Below, piece by piece: positions 15,431 to 23,195 of a stretch of DNA of 61,386 nt. The DNA is from Sandaracinobacteroides sp031425455 (GTDB lineage Bacteria; Pseudomonadota; Alphaproteobacteria; Sphingomonadales; Sphingomonadaceae): contig JANPJJ010000016.1 in NCBI GenBank assembly GCA_031425455.1, forward strand, positions 1-61,386, in the 5' to 3' direction. The first letter of the stretch is position 1. Each line of letters opens with the position of its first letter. The notes under the pieces are model-generated. The model did no database searches and was not told the DNA's origin. It saw only the letters and a list, made by a program, of their open reading frames with translations. The translations under genes and the position numbers were made by a program.

Positions 15431-16944
15431 TTCAGCAGCTTTCGTTCAGGGGCCAGGGCAAGGTGCCGCAGGCCGTGCGCGCCTCCGGCGTTGGCGAGGA
15501 ATCCGGTCACGGCCGGGCTGACCAGCGACCAGTCGAGCGGCTGCACCAGCCCGATCACGCTGGCGTCGGCGGCCCACAGCCGCTCGGCCGCCGACAGGGC
15601 GGCGCGACGCTCTGCCAGCGTCGGCGCAGACCAGCTCTCGGCCAGCAGCCGGTCGGCTTCGGGAAGACAGGCGCCGTGGCGGTTGGCGTTGCAGCGCAGC
15701 GGCAGCAGGAAGGCGAGCGGACTGTTGATCGGGGAGGCGCGGCGGACCAGTGCCAGGTCGAAATCGCCCCGACCGACGGCGCGTTCATGCTCTTGCGCGG
15801 TTCGGCGCATCAGCACCAGGTCGATTCCGATCGCCGACAGATCGGCGGCGACCGCAGCCATCAGCCGGCTGTCGCCCGGGCTGTCGCCGATCGCGACCGC
15901 CAGCTTCAGCCGCCCCTCCACCGCCTCCACGTCGGCTTCCGCCAGCAGGCGGCGCGCTTCCTCCTGCCGGGCCACCAGCGGCAGGCCGGCCCAGTCCGGC
16001 GCGGCGGCGACATGGGCCGTCACCGCAGGCGGCACCAGCCCGAGCAGCGGCGCGGCGGCCTGGCTGCCGAACAGCGCCGGGCCCAGCGAATTGCGGTTCA
16101 CCGCCAGTTGCAGTGCGGTGCGCACGCCGAGCCGGTCGAGCGGCTTGCGCTTTGCATTGACGAGAAGCGCCATCGCCGCCCGGCTCGGCTCCAGGCGGAG
16201 CGTCTCGCGCCGGGCGGTCACTCGCGCCGTGCCCAGCCCGTCGAGCTCGCCGCCGAGTACCAGGTCGGTTTCGCCCCGGTTGAAGCGCTGCACGGCGGCG
16301 TCGCCCATGCCGGTGCGGATGGTGGCGGTGGCCAGCGCTACTTCGGCCGCGGCGAAATATCCGGGGTTTCGGACCAGCCGGATACCGCTGGCGATATCGT
16401 CAGGGGCATCGTTCTCAGCGGAGGTCGCAACGGTGAACGCGCCGGCGCTGCCGGCCTTGCCGACGGGCCTGACGGCGAGCGCCGGGATCGCCAGCAGCTC
16501 CAGCAGTTCCGGTTGCGGCGTCGACAGCCGCACTTCGATCACCGTCTCCAGAGGGGCGGAAACCCCGGTGACGCCCGCCATCAGGTCGCGCGCCAGCGGG
16601 CCGGCGCGGCCGCTCCGCGCGCGTTGCAGCGAAGCGATCACGTCGGCGGCCCGCACCCGGCGACCGTCGGCAAAACTCGCCTCGCGCAGGCGGAACACGA
16701 TGGACAGCCCGTCGTCTGCAACGCGCCAGCTCTGCGCCAGCCCGGGGACGACCCGGCCGCCGGCATCGCGCGCAGTAAGGCCGGCCGAAACCGCATCTGA
16801 CACCAGCGCCGCGGTCGCGGCATCGCCGATCGCGTCCACGCGAAGCGGCGGCGGCTCCGCCTCGCCGCGGTTGCAGGCAGCGGTTGCGAGCGAAACGGCA
16901 AGCAGCATCAGCGGGGGCATCAGCGGGAGGAACGGCCGGCGCAT
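15427..16944 (-). CDS. family 5 extracellular solute-binding lipoprotein (ABC type)
   Basis: 505-residue protein resembling the peptide/nickel-binding SBP_bac_5 family. The start at ATG 16944 gives a lipoprotein signal: MRR, a hydrophobic core, and a lipobox with C24 (LATAAC). The mature part shows the family's early segment (LAQSWRVADDGLSIVFRLR) and the A-x-D-V-x-x-S motif, though the sequence is divergent. No ABC permease or ATPase genes adjoin it, so it may be an orphan binding protein or act with a distant transporter. It is coupled by ATGA to the thiolase gene and divergent from the cysteine synthase gene. Confidence 0.8.
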   Translation of the reverse strand: MRRPFLPLMPPLMLLAVSLATAACNRGEAEPPPLRVDAIGDAATAALVSDAVSAGLTARDAGGRVVPGLAQSWRVADDGLSIVFRLREASFADGRRVRAADVIASLQRARSGRAGPLARDLMAGVTGVSAPLETVIEVRLSTPQPELLELLAIPALAVRPVGKAGSAGAFTVATSAENDAPDDIASGIRLVRNPGYFAAAEVALATATIRTGMGDAAVQRFNRGETDLVLGGELDGLGTARVTARRETLRLEPSRAAMALLVNAKRKPLDRLGVRTALQLAVNRNSLGPALFGSQAAAPLLGLVPPAVTAHVAAAPDWAGLPLVARQEEARRLLAEADVEAVEGRLKLAVAIGDSPGDSRLMAAVAADLSAIGIDLVLMRRTAQEHERAVGRGDFDLALVRRASPINSPLAFLLPLRCNANRHGACLPEADRLLAESWSAPTLAERRAALSAAERLWAADASVIGLVQPLDWSLVSPAVTGFLANAGGAHGLRHLALAPERKLLK

Positions 16945-17010
16945 GGCCGCCTTCGTTCGCGCAAACAAAGCCGGGTGGCAAGCACCAAGGGCGCTGGTAA
17001 GGAGGCGGCC

Positions 17011-18003
17011 ATGCAAAGGCTTTCCGACGATATCGCGAACCTGGTCGGCGGCACGCCGCTGGTGCGGCTGAAGGGCCCCTCCGAGCGCAGCGGCTGCGAC
17101 ATCTGGGGCAAATGCGAATTCATGAACCCGGGCGGCTCAGTAAAGGACCGGGCCGCGCTGTTCATCCTGCGCGATGCGGAGGCCTCGGGCACGCTGAAGC
17201 CGGGCGGCACGGTCGTGGAGGGCACGGCAGGGAACACAGGGATCGGGCTGACGGTGATCGGGGCAGCGCTGGGCTACCACAGCGTCATCGTGATGCCCGA
17301 AACCCAGAGCCAGGAAAAGAAGGACGCGCTGAGGGCACTCGGCGCCGAGCTGGTGCTGGTGCCGGCGACCTCCTACGCCAACCCGGGCCATTATGTGCAC
17401 ACCTCGCGCCGGCTGGCAGCCGAAACCGAGGGGGCCGTCTGGGCCAACCAGTTCGACAATGTTGCCAATCGCCTGGCCCATATCAAGACTACCGCGCCCG
17501 AGATCTGGGCGGCGCTGGACGGCCGGATCGACGGTTTCATCTGCGCGGCGGGCACCGGCGGCACCGTGGCCGGGGTCGGCATGGGGCTGAAGGAGCTGGA
17601 CCCGGCCGTCACGATCGGCCTCGCCGATCCGGACGGGGCTGCGCTCTACGGCCATTATGCCTGCGGCGAACTGAACGCCGAGGGGAACAGCGTGGCGGAA
17701 GGCATCGGGCAGAGCCGCATCACCGCCAATCTGGAAGGCGCCCCGATCGACATCGCTTTTCGCGTGAGCGACGCCGAGGCGTTTCCCCTGATGCACGAGC
17801 TGATGCAGCGCGACGGCCTGCACCTGGGCCTCTCCAGCGCGATCAACGTGGCGGGCGCCGAGAAACTGGCGCGGCACCTGGGCCCGGGCAAGCGCATCGT
17901 CACCATCCTGTGCGACAGCGGCAGCCGCTATCTCTCCACGATCTGGAACCCCGAATGGCTGGGCGAGCGCGGCCTGCCGCTGCCGCCGTGGCGGCGGGGC
18001 TGA
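17011..18003 (+). CDS. cysK: cysteine synthase (O-acetylserine sulfhydrylase)
   Basis: 330-residue PLP enzyme that makes cysteine from O-acetylserine and sulfide. PLP Lys is K45 in NPGGSVKDR. The phosphate-binding loop is EGTAGNTGIGL and a second Gly loop is GTGGTVAGVG. The C-terminus (DSGSRYLSTIWNPEWL) is the type common in alphaproteobacterial cysteine synthases. Start ATG 17011 follows AAGGAGG with about 5 bases spacing; an in-frame ATG 36 bases upstream is less well placed. Divergent from the lipoprotein gene with a 66-base promoter gap. A cystathionine-beta-synthase-like role is a less likely alternative. Confidence 0.9.
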   Translation: MQRLSDDIANLVGGTPLVRLKGPSERSGCDIWGKCEFMNPGGSVKDRAALFILRDAEASGTLKPGGTVVEGTAGNTGIGLTVIGAALGYHSVIVMPETQSQEKKDALRALGAELVLVPATSYANPGHYVHTSRRLAAETEGAVWANQFDNVANRLAHIKTTAPEIWAALDGRIDGFICAAGTGGTVAGVGMGLKELDPAVTIGLADPDGAALYGHYACGELNAEGNSVAEGIGQSRITANLEGAPIDIAFRVSDAEAFPLMHELMQRDGLHLGLSSAINVAGAEKLARHLGPGKRIVTILCDSGSRYLSTIWNPEWLGERGLPLPPWRRG

Positions 18004-18050
18004 ACCCGAACGGCTCGACAGCCCTTCGCCGACTTGGTAGACGGGCGTTC

Positions 18051-18362
18051 ATGGACCGAATGCGAGCTGGCCTGACGGGCCTTGGCATTGTCTTCCTGTT
18101 CACAATCGCCGCCGCGGCCGCCTTCGGGCCGTCGGACGGCGACCCCTCGGTCGAGCAGCAGGACAAGGTGCCGGGCGAACCGCTGGCGCAACTGGGGGTT
18201 GCCCCCGGGCCGGAGAAGGACCGGCAGGCGACGCCGGAGCCCGGGGAGCTTCCGGCGGGCCCTGCTGCCGAACCAGCCCCGGCAACCGAAAGCCCCGCCT
18301 CGATCCTGCCCGACCCAGGTGCCGGCCCGCCGCCCGGCGGGGACCGACCCGTCAGGATCTGA
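18051..18362 (+). CDS. small Pro/Ala-rich membrane-anchored hypothetical protein
   Basis: 103 residues beginning MDRMRAGLTGLGIVFLF: one N-terminal hydrophobic helix (about residues 6-24), then a low-complexity tail rich in Pro, Ala, Glu and Gly, so probably periplasmic and anchored by its N-terminus. I do not recognise a family. It lies 47 bases after cysK and 16 bases before the next plus-strand gene, consistent with a small operon. Composition matches the neighbourhood. Confidence 0.5.
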   Translation: MDRMRAGLTGLGIVFLFTIAAAAAFGPSDGDPSVEQQDKVPGEPLAQLGVAPGPEKDRQATPEPGELPAGPAAEPAPATESPASILPDPGAGPPPGGDRPVRI

Positions 18363-18378
18363 GCGCGAAGGCCGACCG

Positions 18379-19167
18379 GTGGCGACCCGGCATCTCGTTC
18401 TCCTGCTTCTGCTGCTGCCCATGCTCGGGCTGGGCGGGCTGGCGCTGCGGCAACAGGCCGGGGCGGAACATCTGCTGCCGGGGCTGGACCCGGCGGATGT
18501 TGCCCGCATCGAACTGGCGCGCGGGCGCGAGCAGGTGGTGCTGGCGCGCCGGCTCGACACCGGGGCCTGGGAAATCCTGTCCGCAGCCGACGCCCCCGGG
18601 GACGCGGTGCGCATTGCGGCTATGCTGGAGCGGTTGGCGGCGCTGAAGGCGAAGCCGACACCTGCCGGGACGGCCGCCCCCGCGCGCGAGCCGCTGGCGC
18701 TCCGCCTGAGCGATGCGGCCGGGCGGGAGCTGGGCCAGGCCGCCTTCTGGGACGGCGAGGCGCGCCGGCTGCCGGGGGGCCCGCGGCTCGCGATCGACCG
18801 GGCGCCGGCGCTGCCGCTCTGGCCGTCGGCCTGGACCAGCCTCAGCCCGCCAAAGATCGACGTGTCCAGGATCGAAGCGGTGGAGCGGATCACACCCGCC
18901 GGCGCCGAGCCGCTGCCGCCGGCCGCCGTCGGCGAGGTCGCGCGCACCTTGCAGTCGCTCAGCGCGCGCGATTTCACCGCCGGTGCCTCGGTCGACTGGC
19001 GCGGGGCGCGGCAGTTCCGAGTGTATCTCGCCGATGGCAGCACCCTCGATCTCCAGCAGGTTGCCGACGGTGACGGCCGCACCTTCCTTCGCCTGACGTC
19101 CGACCGGATGACCGACGTGCGGGCGGTGCGGCGCTATGCGTTCCGGGTCAAGGCACCGCTGCCATGA
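18379..19167 (+). CDS. DUF4340-like protein
   Basis: 262 residues from GTG 18379 (GAAGG about 7 bases upstream), beginning VATRHLVLLLLLLPMLGLGG: a signal anchor followed by a periplasmic domain. The pattern PADVARIELARGREQVVLARR...WEIL resembles the repeated beta unit of DUF4340 proteins, which elsewhere accompany ABC-type gliding or lipoprotein systems. No such transporter genes are here. The frame is open upstream through the previous gene, but that part is shadow sequence. It is the last gene before the dcw control region. Family assignment is from pattern memory. Confidence 0.6.
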   Translation: MATRHLVLLLLLLPMLGLGGLALRQQAGAEHLLPGLDPADVARIELARGREQVVLARRLDTGAWEILSAADAPGDAVRIAAMLERLAALKAKPTPAGTAAPAREPLALRLSDAAGRELGQAAFWDGEARRLPGGPRLAIDRAPALPLWPSAWTSLSPPKIDVSRIEAVERITPAGAEPLPPAAVGEVARTLQSLSARDFTAGASVDWRGARQFRVYLADGSTLDLQQVADGDGRTFLRLTSDRMTDVRAVRRYAFRVKAPLP

Positions 19168-19291
19168 CTTGGCCACGTCGCGCACAGACTTTTCCACAAC
19201 TGTTTACAATTCCGATGGCCTCGTCAGACGGTTATCGAAAGCGAGGTTTATCAGCTACTTGCAGAGAATAGCCCGAATTCGACCATAAAAT

Positions 19292-19327
19292 CCCATTGAA
19301 TACCCACGATAGCCCATGCTATCCCTT
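19292..19327 (-). promoter_or_regulatory. candidate MraZ-box array upstream of mraZ
   Basis: CCCA or CCCT occurs at 19292, 19303, 19313 and 19323, with spacings of 11, 10 and 10 bases; a further CCCG lies at 19272. Read on the minus strand these are TGGGN repeats with 5- to 6-base spacers. The E. coli MraZ operator is a set of TGGGN repeats with 5-base spacers upstream of mraZ. The array begins about 100 bases before the mraZ coding region. Its orientation is opposite to that in E. coli. Confidence 0.6.
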
Positions 19328-19425
19328 GTCCACAGGGGTTGGCGTGCGGTTGACCGGCATTTCGAGGGCATTTCCCCCGCCCTCCGGCACAGTCTCCGAG
19401 CCGGCCCCTCAAGAGGGGAACTGTC

Positions 19426-19890
19426 ATTCGCGGTTATTTTTCAGGGACCTATGTGAACGGAGTCGATGCCAAGCATCGGCTGTCCGTTCCAGCGCCCCTG
19501 CGCGAGACGATCGAGACTCGAAGCCAGGTGAAGGCGCTGGTTCTGGGCCCGGACGAGCATATGCCGTGTCTCGTCGGTTACGACGTCAGCTATTTCGAGC
19601 GAATCCAGGCCCGCCTGGACAACGAGTTCGCCGGCGACTTCGGCCCCTCCCGGGGCGCCAAGGCGCGCGAGCTGTTCGGCATGACCGAGCAGCTGAAATA
19701 TGACGACACCGGCCGCATCCTCCTGGGCCCCATGCTTCGCGACCTGGGGGAGCTCACCGGGCCTGCGGTTTTCATGGGCATGGGCGACCATTTCCAGATC
19801 TGGGCTCCCGCGCTGCTGTTGAAGCACCATGCCGACAACCCGCGCCTGGCCCGGATGGTGAACGCGCTGCTGGCGGGGAAGGCGGCATGA
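19426..19890 (+). CDS. mraZ: MraZ, transcriptional regulator of the dcw cluster
   Basis: AbrB-fold DNA-binding protein that represses its own dcw operon in E. coli. The first repeat reads GTYVNGVDAKHRLSVPAPLR and the second KYDDTGRILLGPMLRDLG, the two MraZ half-domains. Start choice: from the in-frame stop at 19351 to GTG 19453 there is no ATG, GTG or TTG. GTG 19453 would drop the first conserved strand (RGYFSGTY). ATT at 19426, about 7 bases after AGAGGGG (19412-19418), would give a full 154-residue protein. I therefore annotate ATT, with GTG 19453 (145 residues) as the alternative. The 3' end overlaps rsmH by ATGA. Confidence 0.85.
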   Translation: MRGYFSGTYVNGVDAKHRLSVPAPLRETIETRSQVKALVLGPDEHMPCLVGYDVSYFERIQARLDNEFAGDFGPSRGAKARELFGMTEQLKYDDTGRILLGPMLRDLGELTGPAVFMGMGDHFQIWAPALLLKHHADNPRLARMVNALLAGKAA

Positions 19891-20879
19891 CGTTGCACCA
19901 TGTCCCCGTGATGCTGGGCGAGGTGATGGCGGCACTCGCGATTGTGCCGGACCATCATGTCGTCGACGGCACCTTCGGCGGCGGCGGCTATGCGGCAGCG
20001 GCGTTGGCCGCCGGCGCCGCCGTGACGGGTTTCGACCGCGACCCTCGCGCCATCGCCACCGCCCGATCGATGGTGGAAGCCGCCGGCGGCCGGCTTCGCC
20101 TGGTGAACCGCCCGTTCGCAGCGATGGCCGACGAACTGGGTGCCGCCTCGGCCGACGGTGTCGCGCTCGACCTCGGGTTCTCGTCGATCCAGATGGACGA
20201 CCCGGCCTATGGGCTGACCTTCCAGGCCGACGGCCCGCTCGACATGCGGCTGTCGGGCGCCGGCGAGAGCGCGGCCGACTTCCTGAACGGCGCAACCGAA
20301 GCCGAAATCGCCGACGTGCTGTTTCACTATGGCGAGGAGCCTGCCGCGCGCCGCATCGCGCGCGCCATCGTCGCCGACCGCCCCTTCACCACGACGGCGC
20401 CGCTCGCCGCCCTCATCCGCCGCGTCGTGAAGGCCGGCGCATCCGGCCGGGGGGAGCAGAAGCGCGACCCGGCGACGAAGAGCTTTCAGGCGATCCGGAT
20501 CCGGGTGAACGACGAGCTGGGCGAGCTGGAGCGCGGGCTGGTGGCGGCGGAAGCCGTGCTGAAGCCCGGCGGCCGGCTGGCGGTGGTCAGCTTCCACAGC
20601 CTGGAGGACCGGATCGTGAAGCGATTTCTTGCCGAGCGTTCGGGCAGCCTGCCTTCGGGCTCGCGACATCTGCCCGATGCGGCGCCGGGGCAGGCCCCCA
20701 GTTTCGAACGGCCAGCGAAGGCGGCGCGCCCGGGCGCGCGCGAAGTGGCGGCGAACCCCCGGTCGCGGTCTGCGACGCTGCGCGTGGCGCGCCGCAGCCG
20801 GGCCGCTGCCTGGGGGGCTGCCGCCTCCCGAACATCGAGTGCCGCAATCCAGCAGGAGACGATGCCATGGCCGAGCTAA
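19887..20879 (+). CDS. rsmH: 16S rRNA (cytosine-1402-N4)-methyltransferase RsmH
   Basis: 330-residue SAM-dependent methyltransferase (MraW) methylating C1402 in the ribosomal P site. Motifs: HVPVMLGEV at the N-terminus, DGTFGGGGY (about 28-36) for SAM binding, DLGFSSIQMD, FQAIRIRVNDEL and VVSFHSLEDRIVKRF. It overlaps mraZ by ATGA and ftsL by 13 bases, the standard dcw position. The Arg-rich tail after about residue 285 (RSRSATLRVARR) is typical. Confidence 0.97.
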   Translation: MTLHHVPVMLGEVMAALAIVPDHHVVDGTFGGGGYAAAALAAGAAVTGFDRDPRAIATARSMVEAAGGRLRLVNRPFAAMADELGAASADGVALDLGFSSIQMDDPAYGLTFQADGPLDMRLSGAGESAADFLNGATEAEIADVLFHYGEEPAARRIARAIVADRPFTTTAPLAALIRRVVKAGASGRGEQKRDPATKSFQAIRIRVNDELGELERGLVAAEAVLKPGGRLAVVSFHSLEDRIVKRFLAERSGSLPSGSRHLPDAAPGQAPSFERPAKAARPGAREVAANPRSRSATLRVARRSRAAAWGAAASRTSSAAIQQETMPWPS

Positions 20880-21493
20880 TGCGGGCGCGGGTGATGATGA
20901 CGTCGCGGGAGGGCGTGGCCTGGAACAGCGATTCCTCGGCGCGAAACGCCGGACGGCGCGGCTGGGCCTCCACCATCTGGCTGGTGGCCGGCACGCTGGC
21001 GGTCGCCTTGACCAGCTACAGCCTCAGCCTGCAGGTTTCCAACGAGCGGCGCGAGACCGACCGGCTGGCGCAGCGCAACCGCGCGCTGGAAACCGACCTG
21101 AAGGCGCTGGACGCCGAGCTTCGGGTGCGGATGCGCATGCCGCAGCTGCAGCGCTGGAACGACGATGTGCTGGGGCTGATGCCGATTTCGGCCAGCCAGT
21201 ATCTGGCCAGCCCGGTGCGCCTCGCCGACTATGGCAAACCGCTGCCGGGGGATGTGCCGGTGCAGCTGCCGAGCGTGCAGCTCGCCGTTCGCGATGTTCC
21301 GATGACCGCCGCACCGCTGGGCGCCGCGCCGAAGCTGATCGCCACCGCTGCGCCGTCCGCGCCGTCCGGTGCCATCGCGCGACCGGTGGCCGAGCCCATC
21401 GCCCCAGTCCTCGCGTCTGCCGAGGCCGCACCGGCGGACCTGCTGCAGCAGGTGGAAATGCTGGGCCGCGCCCCGCCCGGCACCGACAACTGA
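20867..21493 (+). CDS. ftsL: FtsL-like cell division protein
   Basis: 208-residue bitopic protein placed exactly where ftsL lies, between rsmH and ftsI. One transmembrane helix (about 34-54) is followed by a coiled coil (about 55-95, with QVSNERRETDRLAQRNRALE), the FtsL hallmark that pairs with FtsB in the divisome. Start ATG 20867 follows AGGAG; ATG 20879 (TAATG with the rsmH stop) is an alternative. It is unusually long: E. coli FtsL has 121 residues, and here a Pro/Ala/Val-rich periplasmic tail of about 90 residues follows. Identity rests on position and topology, since ftsL sequences diverge. Confidence 0.85.
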   Translation: MAELMRARVMMTSREGVAWNSDSSARNAGRRGWASTIWLVAGTLAVALTSYSLSLQVSNERRETDRLAQRNRALETDLKALDAELRVRMRMPQLQRWNDDVLGLMPISASQYLASPVRLADYGKPLPGDVPVQLPSVQLAVRDVPMTAAPLGAAPKLIATAAPSAPSGAIARPVAEPIAPVLASAEAAPADLLQQVEMLGRAPPGTDN

Positions 21494-21497
21494 GCGC

Positions 21498-23195
21498 ATG
21501 AGCCCAGCCGCCCTCGCCCGCACCAGCATCCGCCTCCCCGGCCATCGGCAGATGGCGCTGGGGACGGCGCGGCAGCGGCTTGCGGTCGGCATCCTCATGT
21601 TCGGGGCTCTCACCCTGCTGGTCGGCCTTCGCCTGGCCGAGCTGGCCCTGTTCGACGGCGCGCCACGCCACCGGGGCGCCGCAGTCGCCTCGCCGCATCT
21701 TCGCGCCGACATCGTGGACCGCAACGGGGTCGTGATGGCGAGCTCGTTCGAAGCCTATGGGCTGGCGGCGCGGCCTCAGGACATTCTGGGCGACAAGGCG
21801 GCGGTCGTGGCGAAGCTCGCCGCCATCCTGCCCGAGCGCGACATCGCCGCGATCCGCGCCGCGGTGTTCCACGATGGCAAGTTCCGCTATATCGCGCGCC
21901 GCATCCTGCCCGAACAGGCCGAGGCGATCCGCCGGCTGGGCGAGCCCGGCCTGACGCTGGAGCGGGAGGCCGAGCGGCTGTACCCGCATGTCGGCCTGGC
22001 GGCGCATCTGGTGGGCTACACCGGGATCGACGGACGCGGCGAAGGCGGCATGGAGCGCGCGTTCGAGGCCCGGCTGACCGATCCGGAAAAGCGCAACCAG
22101 CCGCTGGTGCTGGCGATGGACGCGCGCGTGCAGCAGGCGCTGGAAAGCGAGCTGAACGACCAGATGGTGGCGCAGAAGGCGGCCGGCGCCGCCGGCGTGG
22201 TGATGGACGTGGAAACCGGAGAAGTGCTGGCGATGGCGTCGCTGCCGGCGTTCAATTCCAACCGGCCCGGGGGCCTCACGGGGATGCCGAGCCACATGAA
22301 CCGGGCGACGCTCGGCGTCTATGAGCTGGGCTCGACCTTCAAGGCCTTCACGATCGCGATGGCGCTGGATTCGGGCGCCGTCACCGACCTTGCCGAGCGC
22401 TTCCCGACCACCCCGATCGCGGTCGGGCGGCACCGCATCTCCGACAGTCACCCCAAGGGATATCCGCTGTCGGTGCCCGAGGTGCTGATCCACTCGTCCA
22501 ACGTCGGCACGGCGCGGATGGCCGAGCGAATGGGCCGTGACACGCAGGAGCGCTTCCTGCGCCAGCTCGGCCTGATGGACCGGGCGCCCGGCGAGATCCT
22601 GGAGGCTGGCCGCACGCTGACCCCGCCGCCCCACAACTGGGGACTTTCCAGCGTGATGACGGTGGGTTTCGGCCACGGCATCGCGGTTACTCCGTTGCAC
22701 CTCGCCAACGCCTATGCCGCGCTGGTGAACGGCGGCATCTATCGCCCGGCGACGTTCCTGAAGATCGCGCAGGGTAAAGAGCGGCCGGGCCGCCGCGTGT
22801 TCACCGAACGAACCTCGCTGCTGCTGAACGGCATGCTTCGCCTCGCCGTGCTGGACGGCACCGGCAGGCGTGCCGATGCCGAGGGCTATCGGGTAGGGGG
22901 CAAGACCGGAACCGCGGAAAAGGTGCTGGAAACCGGGCGCGGGTATGACCGGCGGCGCAACATCACCACCTTTGCCGGCGCCTTCCCGATGGACGCGCCG
23001 CGCTATGTCGTCGTCACGATGGTGGACGACCCGTCGGCCGGGCTGCGCTCGGCGGGTGCGGTTGCGGCGCCGGTGTTCAAGAATGTGGTGAACCGGATCG
23101 CCCCGGTGCTGGATGTGGCCCCTTCGGAGCGGGAGCCCGACGTGGCGCCGTTCGAGGGGCTTTATGTGGACCGCACGAAGAAGCCGGTGCCATGA
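21498..23195 (+). CDS. ftsI: peptidoglycan DD-transpeptidase FtsI (PBP3)
   Basis: 565-residue septal class B penicillin-binding protein. It has an N-terminal membrane anchor (about 24-45), then the non-penicillin-binding domain starting RADIVDRNGVVMA. Transpeptidase motifs are all present: S279-T-F-K282 (active Ser), S-S-N in HSSNVGTA, and K469-T-G-T. It works with FtsW in septal wall synthesis. Start ATG 21498 lies 4 bases after the ftsL stop; the frame is open upstream into ftsL. It overlaps murE by ATGA. Confidence 0.96.
   Translation: MSPAALARTSIRLPGHRQMALGTARQRLAVGILMFGALTLLVGLRLAELALFDGAPRHRGAAVASPHLRADIVDRNGVVMASSFEAYGLAARPQDILGDKAAVVAKLAAILPERDIAAIRAAVFHDGKFRYIARRILPEQAEAIRRLGEPGLTLEREAERLYPHVGLAAHLVGYTGIDGRGEGGMERAFEARLTDPEKRNQPLVLAMDARVQQALESELNDQMVAQKAAGAAGVVMDVETGEVLAMASLPAFNSNRPGGLTGMPSHMNRATLGVYELGSTFKAFTIAMALDSGAVTDLAERFPTTPIAVGRHRISDSHPKGYPLSVPEVLIHSSNVGTARMAERMGRDTQERFLRQLGLMDRAPGEILEAGRTLTPPPHNWGLSSVMTVGFGHGIAVTPLHLANAYAALVNGGIYRPATFLKIAQGKERPGRRVFTERTSLLLNGMLRLAVLDGTGRRADAEGYRVGGKTGTAEKVLETGRGYDRRRNITTFAGAFPMDAPRYVVVTMVDDPSAGLRSAGAVAAPVFKNVVNRIAPVLDVAPSEREPDVAPFEGLYVDRTKKPVP

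Noticed and set aside
14228..17071. 947-codon plus-strand frame over the thiolase and lipoprotein genes
   Set aside because: The minus strand encodes a thiolase with all catalytic residues and a lipoprotein with a lipobox; the plus frame is Ser/Arg/Ala-rich shadow.
19168..19425. A sigma70 promoter for the dcw cluster at TTGCAG/TAAAAT
   Set aside because: The hexamers at 19259 and 19286 are 21 bases apart, too far for a standard promoter, and no better pair stands out.
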